DNA of 64,000 nucleotides, taken from NCBI GenBank assembly GCA_964360255.1, contig CAYHVK010000010.1:82191-146190 (forward strand), written 5' to 3'. The translations under genes were made by a program, and so were the position numbers. The notes below the pieces were generated by a model. The model was not told the origin of the DNA, ran no database searches, and saw nothing but the letters and a program-made list of their open reading frames with translations. Below are positions 17,267-26,625 of the stretch, in pieces (within the stretch, counting starts at the first letter, position 1; each line of letters opens with the position of its first letter). The stretch comes from CAYHVK01 sp964360255 (lineage in GTDB: Bacteria; Bdellovibrionota; Bdellovibrionia; Bdellovibrionales; UBA1609).

Positions 17267-19198
17267 TTATCCTAAAAACATGAAAAAGATTGTTCCAACA
17301 ATACCTAGCGCTATGTAAAGCGCGTACTGCTGCATATTTCCGTTTTGAATCTGGCGAATTCCCCCGCCAGCACTCTTCACTAAATCTGAAAGCCAATAAG
17401 TTGTCTTATCGATAAAGTTCACATCAACCTGCATCCACAAGGCTTTACTTGCATCGATGAGTGGATTAATCACGCCTGCGAAATAAGCTTCATCAACGTA
17501 ATACTTGTTGTAGGCGGCATCGTAAATCGGCTGAATCGCCTTAACGACCTCTGCTGGTTTTTTCGGACGACGAATGTAGAAGTCATACGCTAGCACTGCT
17601 GATAGGCCTGCTGCGGCCACTGAGATTCCCATAAGTGACCACTCTACAACTGCTGATGGATGTCCAAGATCTACTTTTGTAATAAGCGGCTCGAGCCAGT
17701 GCTCAAGCATATTGCCCGGATGACCCGGAAGAATGGCACCAATCACGTGCGGAATTCCAATCCAACCACCAACAACTGATAAGATACCAAGAACAATAAG
17801 TGGAATCGTCATTGTTGGGGGCGATTCATGTGGATGCACCGAGCTTGGAACGCGCGATGGGCCCCAGAAAGTAAGGGCCATTAAACGTGTCATATAGAAT
17901 GCTGTTGTCACAGCACCAAGAAGACCAATGAACCATAAAAGTTTTGACCCGAAAGGGCTGGCCCATGTGTACCAAAGAATTTCGTCTTTACTGAAGAAGC
18001 CGGCAAATGGCGGCATACCGATAATCGCAACCCATCCTAAGAAGAATGTGAAATGCGTGATCGGAAGATATTTTTTAAGTCCGCCCATTTTACGAATATC
18101 TTGCTCTCCATCCATAGCGTGAATCACGCTACCTGAGCCCAAGAACATGAGGGCTTTAAAGAAAGCGTGAGTCATTAAATGAAAAAGTGCCGCGCCGAAT
18201 GCTCCCACACCACAGGCTAAAAACATGTAGCCGAGCTGAGAGACTGTTGAGTAAGCGAGAACTTTTTTAATATCCCACTGAGTAAGACCAATTGTTGCTG
18301 CGATAAATGCTGTGCAACCACCGATAACCGCAATCACCATCATCGCATTAGGTGCATAAATGAAAACACCATTCATACGCACGATCATGTAAACGCCCGC
18401 AGTTACCATCGTCGCCGCGTGAATAAGAGCAGAAACTGGAGTCGGACCTGCCATCGCATCTGGAAGCCAAACATATAATGGTATCTGCGCTGACTTACCT
18501 GTGGCGCCCACGAAGAGAGCGAGACAGGCAAGTGTGAGCGGAGCTGTCCAAGACATCTCAGCCATTTTCGGAACCACTTCTGCTAAATCAGAGAATGAGA
18601 TTGTTCCGAATGTTGTGAAGAGAATAAAGATACCGATTAAGAATCCAGCATCACCAATACGGTTTGTGATAAAGGCTTTCATGCCGGCGGCAGCTTTTTC
18701 TGGATCTTTAAACCAGAAACCAATTAATAAGTAAGACGCAAGACCCACGCCTTCCCAGCCTACGAACATAACTAATAAGTTCTCACCAAGAACGAGTAGC
18801 AACATGTTGAAGATAAAGAAGTTGAGGTAGGCAAAGTATTTTGCCGGGCGTTCGTCGTGAGACATATAGCCCACGCTGAACAGGTGAATGAGTGTACCAA
18901 CGCCGGTGATGATCAAAATCATGATCGCGCTAATTTGATCGACAACAAAAGCAGCCGGAACATTTAAATTCGCAACCGTCATCCAGCGGAAGTATTCAAC
19001 TCTGATCGTTCGTGCATCCGCTGGCATTCCAACAAGTTTTGAAACTAAGACGATAGCTGTAATAAAAGAGATGCCGATAGCTGTGGTTGCGATGACCCCG
19101 GCGAGAACACCGTTCTCTGAGCGGAATCTAAAGCCGTTAATAAAAAACCCAACCAGAGGTGCGAGAATTAAAATCGAAATTAGGATTTGATCTGACAT
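17267..19198 (-). CDS. nuoL: NADH-quinone oxidoreductase subunit L
   Basis: The 643-residue protein is the distal antiporter-like subunit with the C-terminal lateral helix that clamps the membrane arm. Motifs include VGWEGVGLASYLLIGFW, KSAQIPLYVWLPDAMAGPTP and VLAYSTVSQLGYMFLA. The length is usual for NuoL. It starts 1 base after the nuoK stop. Confidence 0.97.
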   Translation of the reverse strand: MSDQILISILILAPLVGFFINGFRFRSENGVLAGVIATTAIGISFITAIVLVSKLVGMPADARTIRVEYFRWMTVANLNVPAAFVVDQISAIMILIITGVGTLIHLFSVGYMSHDERPAKYFAYLNFFIFNMLLLVLGENLLVMFVGWEGVGLASYLLIGFWFKDPEKAAAGMKAFITNRIGDAGFLIGIFILFTTFGTISFSDLAEVVPKMAEMSWTAPLTLACLALFVGATGKSAQIPLYVWLPDAMAGPTPVSALIHAATMVTAGVYMIVRMNGVFIYAPNAMMVIAVIGGCTAFIAATIGLTQWDIKKVLAYSTVSQLGYMFLACGVGAFGAALFHLMTHAFFKALMFLGSGSVIHAMDGEQDIRKMGGLKKYLPITHFTFFLGWVAIIGMPPFAGFFSKDEILWYTWASPFGSKLLWFIGLLGAVTTAFYMTRLMALTFWGPSRVPSSVHPHESPPTMTIPLIVLGILSVVGGWIGIPHVIGAILPGHPGNMLEHWLEPLITKVDLGHPSAVVEWSLMGISVAAAGLSAVLAYDFYIRRPKKPAEVVKAIQPIYDAAYNKYYVDEAYFAGVINPLIDASKALWMQVDVNFIDKTTYWLSDLVKSAGGGIRQIQNGNMQQYALYIALGIVGTIFFMFLG

Positions 19199-19199
19199 A

Positions 19200-19520
19200 T
19201 TACCCTTTTAAATGCTCAAAAAACTTGATGTTAACTTCTTTATAGCGCTTAAAAACTGCCGTCGCCAAAGCTAAACCTACGCCCGCCTCTGCTGCTGCAA
19301 TTGTCATAACGAAAAATACTAAAATCTGACCTGACATATTCGCCGTGTAATGGCTGAAGGCGATGAACGTTAAATTCACGGCGTTGAGCATAAGCTCGAT
19401 GCCCATAAGCATAACGATAATGTTTCGGCGAAGAAGAACTGTAACCATGCCGATTGTGAAAAGCATTGCTGAAAGAATAAGGTAGTGGTTCATGCCCACT
19501 GCCGGAAGACTAAACCCCAT
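19200..19520 (-). CDS. nuoK: NADH-quinone oxidoreductase subunit K
   Basis: This is a small three-helix subunit (MNHYLILSAMLFTIG, then GIELMLNAVNLTFIAF with the conserved membrane Glu residues). The frame is open to a GTG at 19529, but the ATG at 19520 has AGGTGG with a 5-base spacer and is preferred, giving 106 residues. It overlaps the 3' end of nuoJ by 11 bases, so translation is probably coupled. Confidence 0.95.
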   Translation of the reverse strand: MGFSLPAVGMNHYLILSAMLFTIGMVTVLLRRNIIVMLMGIELMLNAVNLTFIAFSHYTANMSGQILVFFVMTIAAAEAGVGLALATAVFKRYKEVNIKFFEHLKG

Positions 19521-20037
19521 GTGTTCCACCTTTTGTACGAGCTACGGCCACCACTCCAACAGCGATGAGGAGCAGGAGAATACCAAGAGCTTCAAATGCG
19601 AAAATATATTTAGTGAAAAGCTCAACTGCGAGGGCTTTTGTAGAAGCCATCTCAAGAGCTGGTGATGACGCGACCGTCTCCGCTTGCGGCACAAGCGTCC
19701 ATGAGTTGGCGATTGCGCCGATCAAAGTACCGACGATAAACATTCCACAGCAAACTTTAAGTAGGCGACCTAAAGATCCACCCGAGAAAGCCTGAGTTTC
19801 TTTTTGTAAGTCGAACATCATGATCACCATGACAAAGAGAACCATCACGGCGCCAGCGTAAACGATTAATTGCACGCCCGCGATAAACGGAGCCTGAAGT
19901 TCAAAATACATAAATGCTAAGCTCACCATTGTGATGGCGAGGCTTAGGGCTGAGTATATTGGGTTTGTGTTCATCACAACCATAAGTGCTGAGATTAAAA
20001 TAATTGATGCGAGAAAATAAAAGATAAATGCCGACAT
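19510..20037 (-). CDS. nuoJ: NADH-quinone oxidoreductase subunit J
   Basis: The subunit starts MSAFIFYFLASIIL and has five predicted membrane helices, including the conserved YAGAVMVLFVMVIMMFDL segment. An upstream in-frame extension to 20097 lies inside nuoH and is rejected. The ATG at 20037 shares its A with the nuoH stop (TAATG) and has AAGGA about 7 bases upstream. The product is about 175 residues, normal for NuoJ. Confidence 0.95.
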   Translation of the reverse strand: MSAFIFYFLASIILISALMVVMNTNPIYSALSLAITMVSLAFMYFELQAPFIAGVQLIVYAGAVMVLFVMVIMMFDLQKETQAFSGGSLGRLLKVCCGMFIVGTLIGAIANSWTLVPQAETVASSPALEMASTKALAVELFTKYIFAFEALGILLLLIAVGVVAVARTKGGTHGV

Positions 20038-21194
20038 TATGCCATCCTTGCTAGAACCATGAAGCACGCCGTAACGATGACGTTCGCCAGTGCCCACGGC
20101 AACATTGTTTTCCAGCCTAAATCCATCAAGTGATCATATCTGAAGCGTGGAAGAGTCCAGCGCACCCAAACAAAGATCCACAAGAACACTAAAACTTTTG
20201 TTAAGAAAATAACGTGGAATAAAAGAGCCGCCGCTACGTTAGCCATATTTGTTGTTAGGCCAAGGCTCGCAATTTTAGAAACAACAAAAGCTGGGTCTAA
20301 TCCGGGGAGATGATATCCGCCAAGGAAAAGCGCTGTCGCAATTGCTGAGCCCACAAGCATGTGGCCGTACTCACCGATGTAGAACATGAGCATCTTTAAT
20401 CCGCCGTATTCCGTGTGGTAACCCACAACAAGCTCACCTTCAGCTTCTGGCAAGTCGAACGGAAGACGATTTGTCTCAGCGAAAATTGCGCAGAAATAAA
20501 GAATGAACCCGACCGGTTGATAAAAAATACCCCAGTTCGGAATAAACCATGGAGCCACAACTTCGCGGCCCATAAATGTAAAGCTAAGTGGGCCCGTTTG
20601 CTGTGCAATCATTTCTTGGAAATCAAAAGTTCCATAGAGAAGAAGTACGCCCACCAGCGAAAGGCCGAGCGCCAACTCATAACTGATCATCTGGGCACTC
20701 GCACGAAGTGCGCCGAGAAGAGAATATTTATTTTGTGAGCCCCAGCCTGCCATGAGAAGCGCGTACGCTCCCAAAGAAGAGATGCCGAGAACAAAAACAA
20801 TGCCGATACCGAAATGGAAGCTTTGGAAGTCAAAACGGTAAGGACCAAACATTTTCCCCATCATTTCGAATGGCTCGATCATGATTGGCATTGAAAGCGG
20901 AATTGCACCGAACGCGATCGCACCAGGAATTAAAGCAAACGCTGGGGCTGCGTAGAAAAGAAATTTTTTCCCTTTTTCAGGAGAGAATTCTTCTTTGAAT
21001 AAGAACTTAACAGCATCAGCAAGAAGCTGCGTAAGACCTAAAGGACCAACGCGATTCGGACCGAGACGGTTTTGAATGAAGGCTGATCCGCGACGCTCGA
21101 CCCAAACGAGAATCGGAACAAGCTGCACCATCATTAGGAAAATGATGAGCATTTTAACTACGTTAATGGTTATTTCGAAAGTATCCTGACCCAT
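20037..21194 (-). CDS. nuoH: NADH-quinone oxidoreductase subunit H
   Basis: The 385-residue membrane subunit forms the quinone channel at the joint with the hydrophilic arm. Motifs are VWVERRGSAFIQNRLGPNRVGPLG near the N-terminus and ETNRLPFDLPEAEGELVVGYHTEYGG, both strongly conserved. GAGGC precedes the ATG. It lies 37 bases after nuoA, where other genomes usually have nuoB-C-D-E-F-G in between. Confidence 0.97.
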   Translation of the reverse strand: MGQDTFEITINVVKMLIIFLMMVQLVPILVWVERRGSAFIQNRLGPNRVGPLGLTQLLADAVKFLFKEEFSPEKGKKFLFYAAPAFALIPGAIAFGAIPLSMPIMIEPFEMMGKMFGPYRFDFQSFHFGIGIVFVLGISSLGAYALLMAGWGSQNKYSLLGALRASAQMISYELALGLSLVGVLLLYGTFDFQEMIAQQTGPLSFTFMGREVVAPWFIPNWGIFYQPVGFILYFCAIFAETNRLPFDLPEAEGELVVGYHTEYGGLKMLMFYIGEYGHMLVGSAIATALFLGGYHLPGLDPAFVVSKIASLGLTTNMANVAAALLFHVIFLTKVLVFLWIFVWVRWTLPRFRYDHLMDLGWKTMLPWALANVIVTACFMVLARMA

Positions 21195-21231
21195 GTTGCC
21201 TCTTACTATTTTTTAAAACAAATAAAGATGG

Positions 21232-21603
21232 TTATTCCCACTCGAGAGCACGAGATTTGATTTCCCAGATTAAGCCGTAAATAAAAATTAGAATGAAGAA
21301 GCCCATTGCGCCCAAGATGTAGAGACCGGCCCCGGCAGCTAAGAAGTCGCGGAAAGTCGCGGCCCATGGGTACATGAAGATGATTTCAATATCGAAAAGG
21401 ATGAACAAAATGGCCGTAAGATAAAACTTAACTGGAATTTTCGTATGACCCGTTGATTGTTCAGGAAGGCCGCACTCGTATGGTGCCGTCTTAACTGGAT
21501 CAAACGGAGCCTTCGGGCCAAACAAACCTGCAACCCAAACGAGAAGCGCCCCAAAGGCGAGAACAAATAGAAGTAAGGCAATTACTGCAAACAGTGGTGT
21601 CAT
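21232..21603 (-). CDS. nuoA: NADH-quinone oxidoreductase subunit A
   Basis: The 123-residue, three-helix subunit has the conserved loop APYECGLPEQSTGHTKIPVKFYLTAILFILFDIE (key residues YECG and FDIE). It is the first gene of the operon. The 126-base region to the divergent mfd start must hold the promoters of both; I saw no convincing hexamers there. Confidence 0.96.
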   Translation of the reverse strand: MTPLFAVIALLLFVLAFGALLVWVAGLFGPKAPFDPVKTAPYECGLPEQSTGHTKIPVKFYLTAILFILFDIEIIFMYPWAATFRDFLAAGAGLYILGAMGFFILIFIYGLIWEIKSRALEWE

Positions 21604-21729
21604 AATCGAACCTGTGTCGACAAAGTTGTTTATTTACTGACGTCGATTAGTTATACAAATTGCTTATGATTAATCCAACTCTTTTGAATACCCTCTTTAC
21701 AGAAAGCTTTACTTGACTCAATGAGTTAA

Positions 21730-24700
21730 GTGTCTAAATTTATGGAACTTACTCAGTCATCTACATCTTCTGTTGCCCCTTTGATGGTTGAGTCCTTTCC
21801 TCTCCGCTTAACTTCAATTTTAAATCGCCAACTTGAAATTTCTGAGTCCGATATTCTCGTGAGTGGCAGTCACTCCCATCTTTCCCTCGCAATTTTATTA
21901 GCTCAGCATCCTGGTGGAGCGTTCAACACAGCCACTCATGTTCTAATTTTGCCTAATGAAGACGAGGCGCTGAAGTTAAAGCGGGCCATTCTGCAATTCG
22001 ATCCGCAGATTGATATTTCTTTTTTACCGGCATTTGATGTGGGCCCTTACTCGACGCTTCATCCCAATTCTAAGGTGCTTTGCGAGCGCCTGGGTTTCTT
22101 ACATAAAGCCCGCAACGCAAGGCCTGGTCAGCTTTTCATCGCCACTAGCGAAAGTTTAATGCAGAGAACTTTGCCCTGCAAAGTTCTGAGCGATCTGACT
22201 TTTAATCTTAAGAAGAATGATTCTCTACCGGATGGATTAAACCAAAAGCTTTTGATGATGGGGTACACATCCGTACCTGTCGTTGAAGATGTGGGCACTT
22301 TTTCGATTCGCGGAAGCATCGTCGATATTTTTTCTCCCGCTTTCTCTGCGCCGTTTCGTTTTGAACTCTTTGGCGACATCATTGATTCCATTCGAACTTT
22401 TGACCCGGCCACGCAAAGAAGCTTGGGCGATGCCGCCTCTGCCACTGTTATCCCCGCCCGCGAAGCTTTGTTTTATAACGAAAACCGCCAGATGGCGGCA
22501 CAGAAACTTCAAGCCTCAGCGCAAGATCGCAACATTGATCGCGAAGAATTAAAAGAATTATTGCGCTCTATTTCTTTGGGGCAAAGTTTTTATGGAATGG
22601 ATTTCTTGCTTGCGAGTTTTTATAAAGAGCTTGAAAGCCCTCTTGAATTCTTTAACGAGAAAACTTATCTGTGGAGAGTCGATCACGTCGATGCTCTTCA
22701 GGCGGCTGACGCTATTCTTGCGGACTTAAAAAAACAATTTGAAGAGGGCGAGAAACTACTTATTCGCCCGAAACCCGATGAACTTTACTCGCGCTATGAT
22801 CAGTTAACGAAACCTCTTGATTCCCGCGAAATACTTTTCGAGCGAATTGATTTTGCAGATTCCACACAAGACGCCGATGAAATCCGTCTTGAGTACCGCT
22901 CGTTTTCAATTTCAGAATTTTCTGCCAGCTGCTTAGCTTTAAACAATGATCAAGATAAGCTCTTCGATTACGTTGCTAGAAAATTCACTGAGTGGAAATC
23001 ACAAAACTATCGCCTGCTCGTTTTTTCTCACAGCCGAACGCTAGCACAGCGTATGCAGCTTTTGTTTGAAAAGTGCGGCTTTGAGCCTGTTATCGCAAGC
23101 GAGAATGAATACCTTTGGTCGGATTGGCTCACTCAGCAGAGAGAAAATCCAAAACTAATTCATATTATACCTCGTGCTTTAGGTGATAGTGGTCGCTGGC
23201 CAGAAGAAGAAGTTATCTTCGTTCGCGATGATGATATTTGGGGTCGCAAGAAACCTTCTCGTCAGTATAAAAAAGAAGGAACACTAGAAGACCGTGTTCA
23301 CGCCCTTTCATTCGGAGATTTAAAGCCCGGTGATCTTATTGTTCACCGAGTTCACGGTATTGGTGTTTATGAAGGCCTTGAGGTCATGCCGATCGATGGC
23401 GTGGATTCAGAGTTTATTCGCCTTAAATATAAAGATAATGATCGTCTGTTTTTACCAGTTTATCGCGTTGGCCAATTACAAAAATTCAGCGGGCCAACTA
23501 ACGATAGCTTAATTGATAAGCTGGGCGGAACTGGTTGGGCAAAAACTCAAACCAAAGTTAAAGCTCATCTACGTGACATCGCAGACAGCCTTTTAAAACT
23601 TTACGCTGCTCGTGCGGGACTTACGCGTCCGCCTTTTACGCTGCCAGATGAAGATTATTTTTCATTCGAAAATTCATTTCCTTTTGAAGAGACCGAAGAT
23701 CAACTTCGCGCCATCAGTGATGTTGTTACAGATTTAACGAAAGAGCGTCCAATGGATCGCTTGATCTGTGGCGATGTGGGGTTTGGTAAAACTGAAGTGG
23801 CGATGCGGGCAGCCTTTAAAGTTGTCCAAGAAGGCAAACAGGTGGCTATTGTTGCGCCGACAACGATTTTGACCTTCCAGCACGGAGAGAGCTTCAAGCG
23901 GCGTTTCGCTAAGTGGCCCGTTACCATTCGTGTTCTCAATAGATTTATCTCAACAGCCGAAGCCAAGAAAACTCTCGCTCTTTTAAAGGACGGCAAAGTT
24001 GATATCTTAATCGGCACACACCGTCTCTTCAGTCGTGACGTTCAATTTAAAGATCTCGGTCTTTTAATTATCGATGAAGAGCAAAAATTCGGCGTCACTC
24101 ATAAAGAAAAAATCCGCCAGATGCGCGAGAGCGTTGATACTCTTGCTATGTCGGCCACTCCAATTCCACGAACGCTGAACATGAGTTTAGTCGGTATTCG
24201 TGATTTAAGTTTGATCAATACTCCACCTGAAGATCGCCTGCCGACTCGTACTTTCGTTTGCAAATACGACACCGAAACCATTCGCAAAGGTATTCGCAGC
24301 GAGCTTGCACGCGGCGGACAAGTTTTCTTCTTACACAACCGCGTTCAATCCATTCATGAGGCCGCAGCAAAAGTTCGCGAAGCCGTGCCAGAAGCTCGCA
24401 TAAGTGTTGGCCACGGCCAGATGGATGAACACGAACTTGAGAAAACTATGCTCGCCTTTTTCAATCACGAAATCGATGTTCTCGTCTGTACAGCCATCAT
24501 CGAATCGGGAATGGATATTCCAAAGGCGAATACTATTTTCATTGATAACGCACAAAACTTTGGCGTCAGTCAGCTCTATCAGTTGCGCGGTCGTGTAGGT
24601 CGAAGCAAAGAGCGCGCTTACTGTTACTTACTTGTACCGCCAGAGAAAAAACTCGATAAAGATGCACAAGAGCGCGTTCGTATCATCCAAGAAAACACAG

Positions 24701-25317
24701 CTCTCGGGAGCGGTATTCGCGTCGCCCAATATGACTTAGAGCTTCGTGGTGCTGGCGACATTCTCGGCGCTTCACAATCGGGTCATATCAATGCCGTTGG
24801 TTACGAACTTTACCTTGAGCTTCTAGAGGACGCGATTCGTGAGCGCAAGGGCGAGGTGGCGAAAGCCGCTGCTATTGAGCCAGAAATTAACCTTAGAATT
24901 CCTGCATTTATTCCAGATAAATACATCCCGGATATTCGCGTGCGCTTGTCTTATTATAAAGCTCTTTCGCAAATTCAGTCGGCCGACGATCTCGATCGTA
25001 TTGAAGACGAATTTAAAGATCAGTTTGGCCCCCCACCAGAGCAGGTGATCAATTTGATGGGTCTAATGCTCATCCGTAAAGTTTGTAAGGATTTAGGTGT
25101 GAAAGATATCTCGGCTGGCAAAAACACCCTGACATTATCATTTACAGATCAGACTCCGCTCCCACCGCAAGAAGTTGTGCGCTTGAGCACTCGTGAGAAT
25201 AAAAAGTTCTCAATCACGCCTGATCATCGTTTAAAAATTAAAATGAACGAAATCACATGGCCACGAGTTCATGAAGAGCTACTTTATCTCGTAAAGCTCT
25301 GCCCGAAGATGCCCTAA
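21730..25317 (+). CDS. mfd: Transcription-repair coupling factor Mfd
   Basis: The 1195-residue protein removes RNA polymerase stalled at lesions and recruits UvrA. It has an N-terminal UvrB-like module (about 10-350), an RNA-polymerase-interacting domain (about 520-590: GDLIVHRVHGIGVYEGLE) and RecG-like helicase lobes with Walker A GDVGFGKTE, DEEQ box (IIDEEQKFGV), SATPIPRTL and LRGRVGRS. A C-terminal TRCF domain begins at about 1040. The chosen start is GTG at 21730; ATG at 21742 is an alternative, and neither has a clear ribosome site. The stop overlaps the stop of the convergent gene. Confidence 0.97.
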   Translation: MSKFMELTQSSTSSVAPLMVESFPLRLTSILNRQLEISESDILVSGSHSHLSLAILLAQHPGGAFNTATHVLILPNEDEALKLKRAILQFDPQIDISFLPAFDVGPYSTLHPNSKVLCERLGFLHKARNARPGQLFIATSESLMQRTLPCKVLSDLTFNLKKNDSLPDGLNQKLLMMGYTSVPVVEDVGTFSIRGSIVDIFSPAFSAPFRFELFGDIIDSIRTFDPATQRSLGDAASATVIPAREALFYNENRQMAAQKLQASAQDRNIDREELKELLRSISLGQSFYGMDFLLASFYKELESPLEFFNEKTYLWRVDHVDALQAADAILADLKKQFEEGEKLLIRPKPDELYSRYDQLTKPLDSREILFERIDFADSTQDADEIRLEYRSFSISEFSASCLALNNDQDKLFDYVARKFTEWKSQNYRLLVFSHSRTLAQRMQLLFEKCGFEPVIASENEYLWSDWLTQQRENPKLIHIIPRALGDSGRWPEEEVIFVRDDDIWGRKKPSRQYKKEGTLEDRVHALSFGDLKPGDLIVHRVHGIGVYEGLEVMPIDGVDSEFIRLKYKDNDRLFLPVYRVGQLQKFSGPTNDSLIDKLGGTGWAKTQTKVKAHLRDIADSLLKLYAARAGLTRPPFTLPDEDYFSFENSFPFEETEDQLRAISDVVTDLTKERPMDRLICGDVGFGKTEVAMRAAFKVVQEGKQVAIVAPTTILTFQHGESFKRRFAKWPVTIRVLNRFISTAEAKKTLALLKDGKVDILIGTHRLFSRDVQFKDLGLLIIDEEQKFGVTHKEKIRQMRESVDTLAMSATPIPRTLNMSLVGIRDLSLINTPPEDRLPTRTFVCKYDTETIRKGIRSELARGGQVFFLHNRVQSIHEAAAKVREAVPEARISVGHGQMDEHELEKTMLAFFNHEIDVLVCTAIIESGMDIPKANTIFIDNAQNFGVSQLYQLRGRVGRSKERAYCYLLVPPEKKLDKDAQERVRIIQENTALGSGIRVAQYDLELRGAGDILGASQSGHINAVGYELYLELLEDAIRERKGEVAKAAAIEPEINLRIPAFIPDKYIPDIRVRLSYYKALSQIQSADDLDRIEDEFKDQFGPPPEQVINLMGLMLIRKVCKDLGVKDISAGKNTLTLSFTDQTPLPPQEVVRLSTRENKKFSITPDHRLKIKMNEITWPRVHEELLYLVKLCPKMP

Positions 25318-26201
25318 AATTCTAAGCTGAGCCCCGCGCCAATTGTTGGGTCTGTTGAAAAGTCTGGATCACCCTCTGAGCCTGAAGCTAAGAACTGCTT
25401 CACTTCGGCGAATAAGAATGTGTTTTCGATTCCACTTTCTGTATACGCTTCAACGGAGGCCGATTTATCGACCCAGTTCAGCTGTAAGAGTACGCCTGCG
25501 CTCATATACGGTGCGAGCTGCGTATTTCCATTGAAAGAGTTGGCTCCGTTCGATTCTTTATAAAGTACTGTGTAAACGCCACCACCGATGTATGGAGCCA
25601 CATATGGTTCATACTGAATGGCATCGAGAATAAACTTTCCGCCGAGGCTGATCACCTGTAGCTGAAGTTTAATATTATCACCGAAAGAAATATCGTCCAC
25701 ATCGTTCGAGTAAACGCCGTATCCTAACTCTGCACCGATAGATCCAAATGAGAAATTTCTTTTGTAATTGGCGTAAATTTCTAAAAGTGGTGCAGACCCA
25801 TAAAGATCTTCAAAGCTCACGAGCGTAGAGCTCGCATAATCAGACTCGTAACTTGTTGGCTCGAAAAGACTGTATTTAAGACCAACCTCGACGCCCTCTT
25901 TATTTCGGCGTACTTTATATGGCACAAGCGCTGAAACACTTGAAAGATCGGCGGGAAGAATATTTACGGGCTCAACTTCAACAAGCTGCTGCTCTTCTGG
26001 AGCATCATAAATCTGCGGATTCTCTTGTATCTTTTTGGCTTCCGCTTCGCGGGCACGAATAATATCTTCAACTTTTTCGCGACGTTGGCGATCCAGTTCT
26101 TTTTCTTCATCAATACGGTTCACGTTTTGCGCATAGGCAGGCGCCGTTAATGTGAGAGCGAGAAGAATCATAGTTGATAAAATAAAAGCGAGCTTTTTCA
26201 T
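25314..26201 (-). CDS. Outer-membrane beta-barrel-type protein, function unknown
   Basis: The product (about 295 residues) has a signal peptide (MKKLAFILSTMILLALTLTA, AYA-QN). A charged helical stretch (about residues 25-75) and a Pro/Val segment follow, then alternating beta segments ending LSLEF with a terminal Phe, which is typical of outer-membrane barrels. In Bdellovibrio-like genomes such OmpW/OprF-sized barrels are common, but I cannot name the family. An upstream in-frame extension to 26267 is rejected because the ATG at 26201 begins the signal peptide and has AAGGAG directly upstream, with a short spacer. Confidence 0.75.
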   Translation of the reverse strand: MKKLAFILSTMILLALTLTAPAYAQNVNRIDEEKELDRQRREKVEDIIRAREAEAKKIQENPQIYDAPEEQQLVEVEPVNILPADLSSVSALVPYKVRRNKEGVEVGLKYSLFEPTSYESDYASSTLVSFEDLYGSAPLLEIYANYKRNFSFGSIGAELGYGVYSNDVDDISFGDNIKLQLQVISLGGKFILDAIQYEPYVAPYIGGGVYTVLYKESNGANSFNGNTQLAPYMSAGVLLQLNWVDKSASVEAYTESGIENTFLFAEVKQFLASGSEGDPDFSTDPTIGAGLSLEF

Positions 26202-26273
26202 GTCTCCTTTTAGTGTAACGGGGCCTTTTCTAGAGATGAACCGAATTCGGCAAGCGCGCAGAATCACAGACTA

Positions 26274-26612
26274 TTGTCAGATGCTCTGCACCTAGACCAG
26301 CTGCCTCTTCGTGCTTACCGTGACCGCTCTTCAAACGAAGATATGAAACGCAGAATCTGGGAGCTTGAGCGCGCCGTTTGGCAGCTTCAGCAGCGCGTGT
26401 TTGAGCTCGAAGCCGACAAGAAAAACGGCACAGTGATCGCCGCCCCAGTACCAGAAACTCCAGATGCTTGGGCTTGCACGATCACAGCAATGGGTGATCA
26501 GTACGTCGGCACCGGCGGATCAAAAGCTGTCGCTACCGCTCGCGCGGTAGAGAAATGTACAGCCGCTCGCAAGGACAGCTTCTTCTGCAAAGATGCGAAG
26601 TGTGAAAAATAA
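26274..26612 (+). CDS. Small coiled-coil protein with Cys-rich C-terminus, unknown
   Basis: The 112-residue protein has a charged coiled coil (about 24-50: MKRRIWELERAVWQLQQRVF) and a C-terminal module with four cysteines (WACTITAMGDQYVGTGGSKA, then C94, C104, C109). No function is recognised. The annotated start is a TTG with no clear ribosome site; ATG at 26343 would give a shorter 89-residue form. The gene is divergent from the barrel protein, sharing about 70 bases of upstream sequence. Confidence 0.6.
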   Translation: MSDALHLDQLPLRAYRDRSSNEDMKRRIWELERAVWQLQQRVFELEADKKNGTVIAAPVPETPDAWACTITAMGDQYVGTGGSKAVATARAVEKCTAARKDSFFCKDAKCEK

Positions 26613-26625
26613 AAACTCGTGTAGC

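Noticed and set aside
17751..17770. CACGTG sequences outside the parA region as additional parS sites
   Set aside because: Other CACGTG cores (for example near 11911, 13080 and 17753) lack the flanking GTTCC/GGAAC arms and lie inside coding genes.
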